64,000 bases of DNA from JAVXGM01 sp036657395 (lineage in GTDB: Bacteria > Bacillota > Clostridia > Peptostreptococcales > Anaerovoracaceae). The translations under genes were made by a program, and so were the position numbers. The stretch is taken from the NCBI GenBank assembly GCA_036657395.1, contig JAVXGM010000006.1:68020-132019 (forward strand), given 5' to 3'. Shown piece after piece: positions 10,301-18,000 of this stretch (positions are counted from its first letter, which is position 1; each line of letters starts with the position of its first letter). A model generated the notes under the pieces. That model was not told the DNA's origin, did no database searches, and saw nothing but the letters and a program-made list of their open reading frames with translations.

Positions 10301-10886
10301 TCATATTGGTACACCAAGAGACGGCGTGTTACAAGTGAAAGCAAAAAATAATTCTCAAGGTATTGTGGATCTAGGAATCAGAGATGGTGCTGAAGCAATG
10401 GACGGCGTGAAAGCTCTCTTGATCTTCGGTGAAGAGCCAGATATACAATTTGACGGACTTGAATTCTTAATGGTTTCAGATACTCACATGACTATGACTG
10501 CATCTAAAGCAGATGTAGTATTACCAGGAACTGGATTTGCGAGTACAGATGGTACTTATACTAACACTGAGCGAAGATTGCAGCCAGTGCAACAGGCCAT
10601 AGTTGAAGAAATTGACTTCAACAACTGGGAAATTGCAGCTGAAATTGCCCACGTATATGAAGTTGAGTTTGAATGGGAAGATACATTTGAAATTTCTGCG
10701 GAAATGGAAGATACTCTACCAAGATATAAATATGCCCAGCTTGGAGAAATCCTAGGCGGAGTGCTTGCACCAACCCAGGATGGAGCTTTTGTGGTAGTAG
10801 GTGATAGTGCCTTCGTTGATCCGCTTAAGTGTACAGATAGCTTGATGAACGTTATTAGTGAACGTTTACCAAAACCAGTAAAATAA
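7386..10886 (+). CDS. Fusion of [2Fe-2S], GltD-like NADPH/FAD, ferredoxin and NuoG-like domains
   Basis: A 1166-residue Fe-S flavoprotein, probably the BfuA-position subunit that decides the third substrate. Order: plant-type [2Fe-2S] domain (SCGICMCE, 1-90); helical GltD-type Fe-S domain (CVLACPAQTDCQGY, 95-165); FAD Rossmann fold (AIIGGGPMGLSAAYF, about 198); second Rossmann fold (AIVGGGNTAMDAC, about 322), the NADPH site in GltD; two [4Fe-4S] motifs (CILCGLCVRVC and CVSCGQCVSVCP, about 615-670); then a NuoG/formate-dehydrogenase-like region with CSYCSVGC (about 694) and ADVVLPG...DGTYTNTERR near 1045. No hydrogenase H-cluster motif, no in-frame UGA/selenocysteine, and no C-terminal molybdopterin-dinucleotide domain are visible. 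Likely role (inference): electron exchange among NADPH, NADH and ferredoxin. Confidence 0.85.
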   Translation: MNKFRLNIDGKEVFGLPGQTILEVARENDIYIPTLCFDERTKIYGSCGICMCEAEGNPKLLKACATEIAPNMVVSTNTQRVIESRKTNLELLLSNHVGDCRPPCVLACPAQTDCQGYVGLIANGEYEAAIEMIKNKIPLPGSLGRVCPHPCEDECRRKLIDEPISIQMLKRFAADQDMYSEDAFMPDCEPDTGKSVAIIGGGPMGLSAAYFLRIMGHEVTIFESMPKAGGMLRYGIPEYRLPKEVLDDEVFLIEKMGVEVITNTKVGVDIPFETIRSDFDAVLLGIGAWVSTGVGCKGEDAKGVIGGIDFLRKVVRNEEIKLGEKVAIVGGGNTAMDACRTAVRLGAKEVYNVYRRTKDEMPADQIEIIEGEEEGVIFKNLTNPIEVITDEEGHAKQVLLQVMELGEPDESGRRRPMPVEGKTEIIDVDTVILAIGQAVDSSIFDVEKTRKGAISYDPDTFMTSMPGVFAGGDCGNDKISIAVEAIADARKSSYIIDAYLNGEAVKYEKPYVVERDDVTEKTFEDREKLCRPEYDILEADERKSNFAEVVVSGFDEEQAEEEASRCLECGCHDYFECKLIDFANEYDVKPERLAGDKNQIEFKDDHPFIARDPNKCILCGLCVRVCDEVMGIGALGLVDRGFDAVVKPSLEKPLCESGCVSCGQCVSVCPTGALQEKTSMIKEVPLPTDVTNTTCSYCSVGCSLELESYADMLIKSNPDKEGAVNAGLICGKGKWGFDCSLLEDKLENPLIKEGESFRETDYHEAFVLVAKKTQSLAAKYGKDAVAVAISDRYTNEEAYAMKKLADVLGAKTLCFNNRVSGLAPVIGFDASPNSIDELLATNVILVTGFNTVDNPVISLKLKQAAENGAKVVLINPEDYPQHFDFATKIVETKNDVCFLKEIAKALVDSGKTSSVAGFDAFAESLAKVKVSDDAAEIADLYGKAKKAMIVFNQNFVTTQAASLIGDIAMVSGHIGTPRDGVLQVKAKNNSQGIVDLGIRDGAEAMDGVKALLIFGEEPDIQFDGLEFLMVSDTHMTMTASKADVVLPGTGFASTDGTYTNTERRLQPVQQAIVEEIDFNNWEIAAEIAHVYEVEFEWEDTFEISAEMEDTLPRYKYAQLGEILGGVLAPTQDGAFVVVGDSAFVDPLKCTDSLMNVISERLPKPVK

Positions 10887-10900
10887 AATTTAAGATTAAA

Positions 10901-10933
10901 GTAAAGCGTCAACCAATTTGGTTGGCGTTTTAC
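10901..10933 (+). terminator. Rho-independent terminator after the oxidoreductase operon
   Basis: A 16-base arm (10901-10916) is complementary at 14 positions to 10918-10933, with core CAACCAA/TTGGTTG and a T-rich 3' side (GTTTTAC). Because the arms are AT-rich outside the core it may act in both directions. Confidence 0.75.
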
Positions 10934-10935
10934 TA

Positions 10936-10964
10936 TTGACAGACCTATCACAAAAATATATACT
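10936..10964 (+). promoter_or_regulatory. Promoter of glnA
   Basis: Consensus TTGACA (10936-10941), 17-base spacer, TATACT (10959-10964). The -35 box starts two bases after the preceding terminator. No obvious GlnR/TnrA-type palindrome is visible in the short leader. Confidence 0.75.
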
Positions 10965-11008
10965 CGTAACAGGAAAAAAATATTGCAAAAGAGAAAAGGA
11001 GACTTTCC

Positions 11009-12439
11009 ATGTTTACCACACTTAGAGAAGCAAAATTATTCATTGAAGAGAAAAAGATTAAAATGGTAGATTTTATGATGATTGACCTGAATGGACGATG
11101 GAGACATTTAACCATTCCTGCGGACAGATTTACAGAAGCCACATTAAAGAATGGTATAGGATTTGACGGCAGTAACTACGGGTTTGCACCAGTAGAAAAG
11201 AGCGATATGGTATTTATTCCAGACCTAACATCCTCATATATAGATCCTTTTATGGAGATACCGACTTTAGCTATGATAGGCGATGTGTACGTAATCGACT
11301 TGCCGGAAAACAGGCGTTTTGATCAAGACCCAAGAAATGTTGCCAAACATGCAGAGATGTTTCTAAAGGATTCAGGCATCGCAGATGAAATGAGGATTGG
11401 ACCCGAATTTGAATTCCACGTATTTGACCATGTTAGCTATTCAACCAAGCCTAATCAATCTAGTTTCACTATTGATACAGAACAGGCGGAATGGAATACA
11501 GATAACAGCGAATATAACTTAGGATATAAAATGCCTCATAAAGGTGGGTACCACATGGCACCTCCTCAAGACATACTATACGATTTTAGAAGCACAGTTT
11601 GCATGCTTATGGAAGATCAGGGCATAAAGGTAAAATACCACCACCATGAAGTTGGAGGACCCGGACAGCTTGAAATAGAGGTTGAGTTCGGTGGGATTGC
11701 AGAAATGGCAGACAAGACTATGATGACAAAATATCTTGTTAAAAATCAAGCTATCGCTGAAGGCAAAACTGCCACATTTATGCCTAAGCCAGTTTTTGAC
11801 GAAGCAGGAAACGGTATGCACGTTCACATGCAGCTACTTAAAGAAGGGAAACCTTTGTTCTATGATGCAGATGGCTATTCACAGCTATCACAAGAAGCCT
11901 TATATTTCATAGGTGGAATCCTAAAGCATATTAGAGCTTTATGTGCGTTTACAAACCCAAGCACCAATTCATATAAAAGGTTGGTACCTGGCTATGAAGC
12001 ACCAGTTACTATAGGATTTGCAACAGCCAACAGAAGCTCGGTTATTCGTATCCCAGCTTATGCAAAAGACCCAGACCAAAAGCGGTTTGAAGTTAGAAAT
12101 CCTGATGGCACATGTAACCCATACTATGCTTACTCAGCAATATTAATGGCTGGATGCGATGGAATTAAAAATAAGATTGATCCAGTAGAAGAGGGCTTTG
12201 GCCCTTATGATTTCAACTTATTTGAACTTACTGACGAAGAAAAGAAGAATATTAAAAATTTGCCATTTAGTTTAGATGAGGCACTGGATGCATTGGAAGA
12301 GGATCACGAATTCCTAACTAAAGGAAATGTGTTCCCCAAAAAGCTAATTGAAATTTGGCTAGAAAACAAGAGAGCAGATGCAAAAGCTCATAGCTTAAGA
12401 CCAACCCCATTAGAATTTGATATGTATTACGATTTATAA
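11009..12439 (+). CDS. glnA: Type I glutamine synthetase
   Basis: Catalyses ATP-dependent condensation of glutamate and ammonium to glutamine. The 476-residue length and motifs fit GS-I: GFDGSNYGFAPVEKSDM, the metal site GPEFEFHVF, HEVGGPGQLEIEVEF, and GMHVHMQLL. NPSTNSYKRLVPGYEAPV and NRSSVIRIP complete the active site. At the place where adenylylated enzymes have NLYDLP, this protein reads NLFELT, so the modified tyrosine is phenylalanine. Regulation by adenylylation is therefore not expected, which fits Gram-positive GS-I alpha enzymes. GGAGA precedes the ATG. It is monocistronic, between its own promoter and a bidirectional terminator, next to the convergent crotonase and glutamate dehydrogenase genes. 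Confidence 0.95.
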   Translation: MFTTLREAKLFIEEKKIKMVDFMMIDLNGRWRHLTIPADRFTEATLKNGIGFDGSNYGFAPVEKSDMVFIPDLTSSYIDPFMEIPTLAMIGDVYVIDLPENRRFDQDPRNVAKHAEMFLKDSGIADEMRIGPEFEFHVFDHVSYSTKPNQSSFTIDTEQAEWNTDNSEYNLGYKMPHKGGYHMAPPQDILYDFRSTVCMLMEDQGIKVKYHHHEVGGPGQLEIEVEFGGIAEMADKTMMTKYLVKNQAIAEGKTATFMPKPVFDEAGNGMHVHMQLLKEGKPLFYDADGYSQLSQEALYFIGGILKHIRALCAFTNPSTNSYKRLVPGYEAPVTIGFATANRSSVIRIPAYAKDPDQKRFEVRNPDGTCNPYYAYSAILMAGCDGIKNKIDPVEEGFGPYDFNLFELTDEEKKNIKNLPFSLDEALDALEEDHEFLTKGNVFPKKLIEIWLENKRADAKAHSLRPTPLEFDMYYDL

Positions 12440-12452
12440 ACCCCAAAAATAG

Positions 12453-12488
12453 AAAAGCCTCCTAGGATTTTAGTTCTAGGGGGCTTTT
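12453..12488. terminator. Bidirectional terminator between glnA and crt
   Basis: AAAAGCCTCCTAG (12453-12465) pairs almost perfectly with CTAGGGGGCTTTT (12476-12488). A/T tracts on both sides suit both convergent genes. Confidence 0.85.
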
Positions 12489-12495
12489 GATTTAA

Positions 12496-13272
12496 TTATT
12501 TATTTTCAAATTTAGCTGGCCTTTTTTCTAGGAATGCTGTCATACCTTCAGTTTTATCAGCGGAACTAAATGGACCAGTAAAGCCTTCTACTTCTAGTAC
12601 ACTTGCAGCGCTCATATCAAGTCCATAGCCGACGTTGATCATCTTTTTAGTTGCAGCAATTGCAATAGGAGCCTTAGCCATGATAGCCTTGGCAATCTTG
12701 ATGCAAGTATCAATTAATTCTTCAGGAGCAACGACTTTTTCTACTAGTCCAATCCTTTGAGCTTCTTCACCACCAACCATTTCAGCAGTCATAAGCAAAT
12801 ATTTTGCCATGCCTTTCCCAACAAGTCTTGGCAGACGTTGAGTTCCACCAAATCCAGGAATGATACCTAGGTTTACTTCTGGTTGACCAAATTTAGCCTT
12901 TACAGAGGCAACTCTGATGTCACAAGCCATAGCTAATTCGCATCCGCCACCTAGGGCAAATCCGTTTACCGCAGCAATGATTGGCTTCTCAACAGCTTCA
13001 ATAAGGTTCATTACACTATGACCCTTAGCGATGAGAATTCTACCTTCAACAGGATTCATTTGATTCATCTGTGCAATGTCAGCTCCAGCGACAAAAGCTT
13101 TTCCTTCGCCGGTAACAATAGCAGCCTTAGCATTAGCATCTTTGTCAAGCTGATTAAAGGCATCGTATAGTTCATCTAAAACTTGACCGTTCAGTGCATT
13201 CATAGCCTCAGGTCGGTTAATTGTAATAAAGGCTATGCCTTCTTTGATTTCATACTTAATTGTTTCGTACAT
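12496..13272 (-). CDS. crt: Crotonase / enoyl-CoA hydratase family protein
   Basis: A 258-residue crotonase, likely a short-chain 3-hydroxyacyl-CoA dehydratase (3-hydroxybutyryl-CoA to crotonyl-CoA). Oxyanion-hole motifs are visible (GKAFVAGADIAQM and NGFALGGGCELAMACD). The two catalytic glutamates are in CELAM and in GQPEVNLGIIPGFGGT. The usual butyrate neighbours (thl, hbd, bcd, etfAB) are absent here, so it is a solitary copy. It lies 167 bases downstream of gdhA on the same strand, but a terminator separates them. The product could also act on another acyl-CoA, such as in glutamate or lysine fermentation. Confidence 0.88.
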   Translation of the reverse strand: MYETIKYEIKEGIAFITINRPEAMNALNGQVLDELYDAFNQLDKDANAKAAIVTGEGKAFVAGADIAQMNQMNPVEGRILIAKGHSVMNLIEAVEKPIIAAVNGFALGGGCELAMACDIRVASVKAKFGQPEVNLGIIPGFGGTQRLPRLVGKGMAKYLLMTAEMVGGEEAQRIGLVEKVVAPEELIDTCIKIAKAIMAKAPIAIAATKKMINVGYGLDMSAASVLEVEGFTGPFSSADKTEGMTAFLEKRPAKFENK

Positions 13273-13341
13273 AGTAGTTCGTCCTTTCTTATGTAAGTTA
13301 TAGTTAAGAATATGATAACATTTTGCGGAGTGGATTTCCAG

Positions 13342-13361
13342 TTATCAAATACAAATGATAA
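13342..13361. promoter_or_regulatory. Inverted repeat upstream of crt, possible operator
   Basis: TTATCA (13342-13347) and TGATAA (13356-13361) form a symmetric site about 70 bases before the crt start. It does not match a regulator site I recognise. No matching T tract follows, so it is not a terminator. Confidence 0.3.
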
Positions 13362-13379
13362 AATTTATTTTTACATTAG

Positions 13380-13412
13380 AAAAGAACGCCTGCACAAAGC
13401 GAAGCGCTCTTT
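13380..13412 (-). terminator. Terminator of gdhA
   Basis: On the minus strand AAAGAGCGC pairs with GCGTTCTTT (one G-T pair) across a loop and is followed by a T-rich run, just after the gdhA stop. Confidence 0.65.
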
Positions 13413-13439
13413 AATTGTTGATAAATTATATGTTTTGGT

Positions 13440-14780
13440 TTAGATTCCCTGAGCTAGCATAGCGTCAGCAACCTTTAAGAAACCAGCGATGTTAGCACCA
13501 GCAACTAGGTTGTAGCCGTAGCCATAATCTTCAGCGGATTTCTGACATGAATCGTGGATACCAACCATGATATCTTTAAGCTGTGCGTGAACCTGTTCAG
13601 GTGAGAATACTGTCTTTCCAGCGTTCTGTCCCATTTCGATACAAGAGCAAGCAACGCCACCAGCGTTAGCTGCTTTTGAAGGTCCAACGATAACTTTGTT
13701 ATCTTGAAGGTAAGCAATTGCTTCGTTTGAAGATGACATGTTTGAACCTTCGCATACGAACTTACATCCGCTAGCAACGATTGTCTTAGCATCATCAATC
13801 AAGATTTCGTTCTGAGTAGCACATGGGATATATAAGTCAGCCTTAACTTCCCAAGGCTTAGTCTTAGGAACAAATTTAGCACTCTTATATTTTTCAGCAT
13901 AAGGTGAGCAAATGTTCTTGCCTGAACCTCTAAGCTCTAGTAAGTAATCAACCTTTTCGCCTGAGATACCATCAGGATCGTAGATGTAGCCATCTGGACC
14001 TGAAATAGTAATAACAGTAGCGCCAAGTTCATTCAACTTAAGTGCTGTACCCCAAGTTACATTACCGAATCCTGAAATAGCAACTTTCTTGCCTTTTAGT
14101 GATTCGCCATTTGCCTTTAACATGCACTCTGCATAGTAAACGATTCCGTATCCTGTAGCTTCTGTTCTTCCGAATAGTCCACCCCAAGTTAAACCTTTAC
14201 CAGTTAATGTTCCTTCGAATCTGTTAACGATTTTCTTGTATTGTCCAAACATGTAACCGATTTCTCTTGCGCCAACTCCAAGGTCGCCAGCAGGAATGTC
14301 TGTTGAAGGACCAATATGTCTATAAAGCTCAGTCATGAATGCTTGACAGAATCTCATTACTTCAGCATCGGATTTGCCGTTAGGGTCGAAATTAGCTCCA
14401 CCTTTACCACCACCGATAGGAAGACCAGTTAGACTGTTCTTTAATATCTGTTCAAAACCTAAGAACTTAATGATACCAGGGTATACGCTTGGTGCAAATC
14501 TTACTCCGCCTTTGTAAGGCCCAATTGCACTATTAAACTGATATCTATAACCCTTGTTAACCTGTACTTTACCAGCATCATCAACCCAAGTTACCTGGAA
14601 AGTAATTCCTCTTTCAGGTTCAACTAATCTTTCAAGAATCGCTGCTTTTTCATATTCAGGATGCTTTTCAATTACTGGTCCTAGTGAATGAAGAACCTCT
14701 TCTACTGTCTGATGAAATTCAATTTCGCCAGGATTGTTCTTTTTACAATCTTCGATGCATTGTTCAATGTACTTTGCCAT
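13440..14780 (-). CDS. gdhA: Hexameric glutamate dehydrogenase, clostridial type
   Basis: Reversible oxidative deamination of glutamate to 2-oxoglutarate and ammonium. The 446-residue length is typical of the small hexameric family. Substrate-binding motifs include PIGGGKGGANFDPNGK and PAGDLGVGAREIGYM. The dinucleotide fold reads AISGFGNVTWGTA followed by SGPDGYIYDPDGI. The Phe in GFGNV and the Pro-Asp in GPDG match the NAD-specific enzyme of Clostridium symbiosum as I remember it, rather than NADP enzymes of enterobacteria. NAD preference is therefore my inference. ATG 14780 is chosen for AAGGAG seven to nine bases upstream; a longer frame to 14807 adds nine residues without a site. It has its own promoter and is divergent from the large HD/NadD fusion gene. 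Confidence 0.94.
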   Translation of the reverse strand: MAKYIEQCIEDCKKNNPGEIEFHQTVEEVLHSLGPVIEKHPEYEKAAILERLVEPERGITFQVTWVDDAGKVQVNKGYRYQFNSAIGPYKGGVRFAPSVYPGIIKFLGFEQILKNSLTGLPIGGGKGGANFDPNGKSDAEVMRFCQAFMTELYRHIGPSTDIPAGDLGVGAREIGYMFGQYKKIVNRFEGTLTGKGLTWGGLFGRTEATGYGIVYYAECMLKANGESLKGKKVAISGFGNVTWGTALKLNELGATVITISGPDGYIYDPDGISGEKVDYLLELRGSGKNICSPYAEKYKSAKFVPKTKPWEVKADLYIPCATQNEILIDDAKTIVASGCKFVCEGSNMSSSNEAIAYLQDNKVIVGPSKAANAGGVACSCIEMGQNAGKTVFSPEQVHAQLKDIMVGIHDSCQKSAEDYGYGYNLVAGANIAGFLKVADAMLAQGI

Positions 14781-14842
14781 TTCGTTTTCTCCTTTTTTTC
14801 TCAACAACTTAATATTAAAAAATTGACCTTTATCTACGGTTT

Positions 14843-14871
14843 AATATAGCACTTTGGGGATTTTTAGTCAA
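14843..14871 (-). promoter_or_regulatory. Promoter of gdhA
   Basis: On the minus strand TTGACT (14866-14871), 17-base spacer, TATATT (14843-14848), about 60 bases before the ATG. Confidence 0.7.
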
Positions 14872-14970
14872 TATAATTCAAAGGTTCTAACAAAGTTCTA
14901 ATTTTCTGAAAAATGAGCAAGAATAACAAAAACGAGAAAAATATCTTGCAGGTGAGAAAATAAGAATAAC

Positions 14971-14999
14971 TTGTAAAAGGGTGTAAAAGATAGGATAAT
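14971..14999 (+). promoter_or_regulatory. Promoter of the HD/NadD-like fusion operon
   Basis: TTGTAA (14971-14976), 17-base spacer, GATAAT (14994-14999), with GGGAGGTG shortly after and before the TTG start codon at 15024. It lies back to back with the gdhA promoter. Confidence 0.55.
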
Positions 15000-15023
15000 A
15001 GTACATAAAGGGAGGTGTAGGCT

Positions 15024-18000
15024 TTGAAAAAAAAGAGCACAATGCGATTATACAAGGAGTTAGAGACCAATCTGACAGACAAACAATTTTTGAAAAATAT
15101 GAAAATGACTAAAAAAGTCATGTTGATCAAATTAGAAGGGGCACGGTTGTCAGAAAAGGTTGAGAAACTAATAGGTCAAGGAGATATAACCTGCACAAGT
15201 ATATTAGACATATGCAGTGAAATATTAGACGGTCTTTGTGACAGACCGCAGGTAGGCTGGTTACAGTATATATATGAATCTACTATAGATGTATTGTTTC
15301 CTATTAATGAAGATAATAAATCTTGTGATCCTTACTTTCAAGGACGCTACTTTTATTTGGAAACATTGCGAACTTGCCTGGATTATCAAAGAGAGAATAG
15401 GAAGTTCTTACCACTTATAGATTTAGAACTCTTAAAGGATGATGAAATACAGGATTGTAGTGCAAGAGAAGAATACTTTCAGTTTCGTACATTTATGAGA
15501 GATAATTATGTGATTGAATTCATGAAGATTGGAAAAGAGATAACGTCATTTAACACAATAGGTCACATTAGCGGAGTTCACTATGGAGCAGTTCATATAG
15601 GAAGACAACTGGTTAAAGTAGGTGCCCCTGTGGACATTGCTTTAGTATCAGGCGCAGCAGCAGGACATGATTTGGGGAAATACGGATGTAGAGGATCTTC
15701 TGCTAACCGAATTCCGTATCTTCATTATTATTACACGGATCAAGTTTTAAGAAGAAACAATATGCCTTTAATTGCCCATATTGCTAGTAATCACTCTACT
15801 TGGGATTTAGAAATTGAAAACCTTTCTGTGGAAGCGTTGGTTTTAATATATGCGGATTTCCGTGTGAAAAGTCAAAGGATAAATGGAGAGGAATTAATCC
15901 ATTTTTACACATTGGAAGAGTCATTTAACATTATTCTAAACAAACTGGACAACGTAGATGATGCAAAGAGAAAAAGATATGAAAGAGTATACGCAAAATT
16001 AAAAGATTTTGAAGAATATATGGTTAGCCTTGGAGTTAGCACAAATTTTAATGTTAAAGAAATGTCAATTCCTGCCCAGACTGATTCAGCACTTCTTCGT
16101 GGTCAGGAAGTTGTAGATAAGTTGAAGCATTTGGCTATTGAACACAACATAGATGTAATGAATCAATTTAACAGTGAGGCGGCTTTTGGCAACTTGTTAG
16201 AGGCAGCAAGAAGTGAAAAACAATGGAAGAACGTTAGGGCATACATTAATGTTCTCCGAGAATACTACACTTATATGACTGCAAAACAGACAATGATGAC
16301 TTTACATTTCCTTTATGATTTACTTATGCATAAGGAAGGGGACATTCGTAGGCAGTCGGCAGATCTTATTGGAGAGATTATTGTAAACTATGATGAAGAA
16401 TATAAAAAGGAATTACCAGAAGGAGTGCAACAGACTAAGGAGGATATGGATAGCTTTCAGCTTTGGGACTTTTATTTAAAGAGAATTATTTATCCAGACC
16501 ATAAGGTTACAGACCAACACAGAGGTTGGATTGGATTTTGTCTTAAATTAGTTCTTATATCAGCTCAGAAAAATTGTAGAACGTCTGATGAAAAAGAATA
16601 TTTAAGTCGTTTTTTAACCTTCTTTAAGGAAAAGGACATGGAAGATGAGACCGTATTTATATTATTAGATTCTCTCCTTAGCGTTTCTCTTAAAACTTGT
16701 ACACAAAAAGAGCGACAAGAATTACTTGAGTTTTCCGCAGAGGCGGTTAAACGAGATTCCTTGGAAATAAAAATAAGCGGCCTTCGCTTCGCCAGCTATA
16801 TGGTTGAAAATTATGAGACAAAGAGGCTAGACAAGTGGGCCCTAATTGTAATGGATAGAGTGGAGGATGAGGCTGCAGTCAGCGTGATTTTCCTTAAATT
16901 GAAGATAAAAAATCGGCTTGGTATCATAGACGAAAAAACAGCAGAATATGAGGATCGCCTTTACAATCAAGAACAAACAACTTCAGATATTTTCCTGGAG
17001 AATCTCAAATTGGATACTTCATGGATTATTAAAGCTGCAAATATAGATGTGCTTTTAGATGGGGTGGAAAGCGGCCGGGTCAGGGAAGTTCTTCATGTGG
17101 CTACACATCTATCCAACTTGATAAAAGTCAGTGAACGAATCACCGTTCGTCACAGTGCCGGAAAAGGGTTGATTTCAGTAATTAAACGTTTGCCGTTGGA
17201 TCAGAGAAATGAATTGGTAATAGAGTTAACTAAGGGCCTTGAAATTGGAGAGTATCAATTTTCCAAGTACATTCCAGCATATTTAGGAGAGGTAGCACTA
17301 TATCTTCACCCTAATGAGCTAAATGAACTTATAAAAGAGTTTGGAATATTACTTGAGAGTACTAATGAGCGAGTTGTTTCTGTGACCTTGGATACTCTTG
17401 GAGAACTTATGAGTCGATATGCTAAATATAAAGATTATTTTAGTGAATTAGAGGAGGATTATGACAGGCGAAGACAGATGATTCTAGGAATGTTGCTTAG
17501 AGGCCTTGCCAATTATAACGATATCGTCAGTGAAGAAGCATTTCGTGTTATTGGCCAATATATATTTGGCAGCCACTCATTATCCCTTGAAGAGAAAAAT
17601 CAAATATTCCAGCGAATTTACAAGAAAATGCTTACATTAATTGTAGATCAAAAAGAAGATGAGTTAATGTTTTTCACAAATGCAGCAGCCCTTAATCATA
17701 TTTACCGTTTTATTTCCGAATATAATTTGACTAAGGGACAACTCAAGTTGCCAATGTGTGATAAGATTGCATTTTTTCCAGGGACATTTGATCCATTTTC
17801 ATCTAGCCATAAGGGAATCATCACTTCCATTCGAGACTTGGGGTTTGAGGTTTATTTAGCCTTAGATGAATTTTCCTGGTCTAAAAAAACCCAGCCGAGA
17901 ATGATTAGGCGAAAGATTATTACTATGTCTGTGGCCGATGAAGGAAATGTATATGTTTTTCCAGATAATATACCTGTCAATATTTCAAACTCGGATGATT

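Noticed and set aside
5094..10886. Respiratory complex I (nuoEFG)
   Set aside because: No membrane subunits or NuoB/C/D/I genes, and the third subunit contains a GltD module.
7386..10886. [FeFe]-hydrogenase or formate dehydrogenase catalytic subunit
   Set aside because: No H-cluster cysteine motifs, no Cys or Sec at the formate dehydrogenase active site, and the pterin-binding C-terminal domain is absent.
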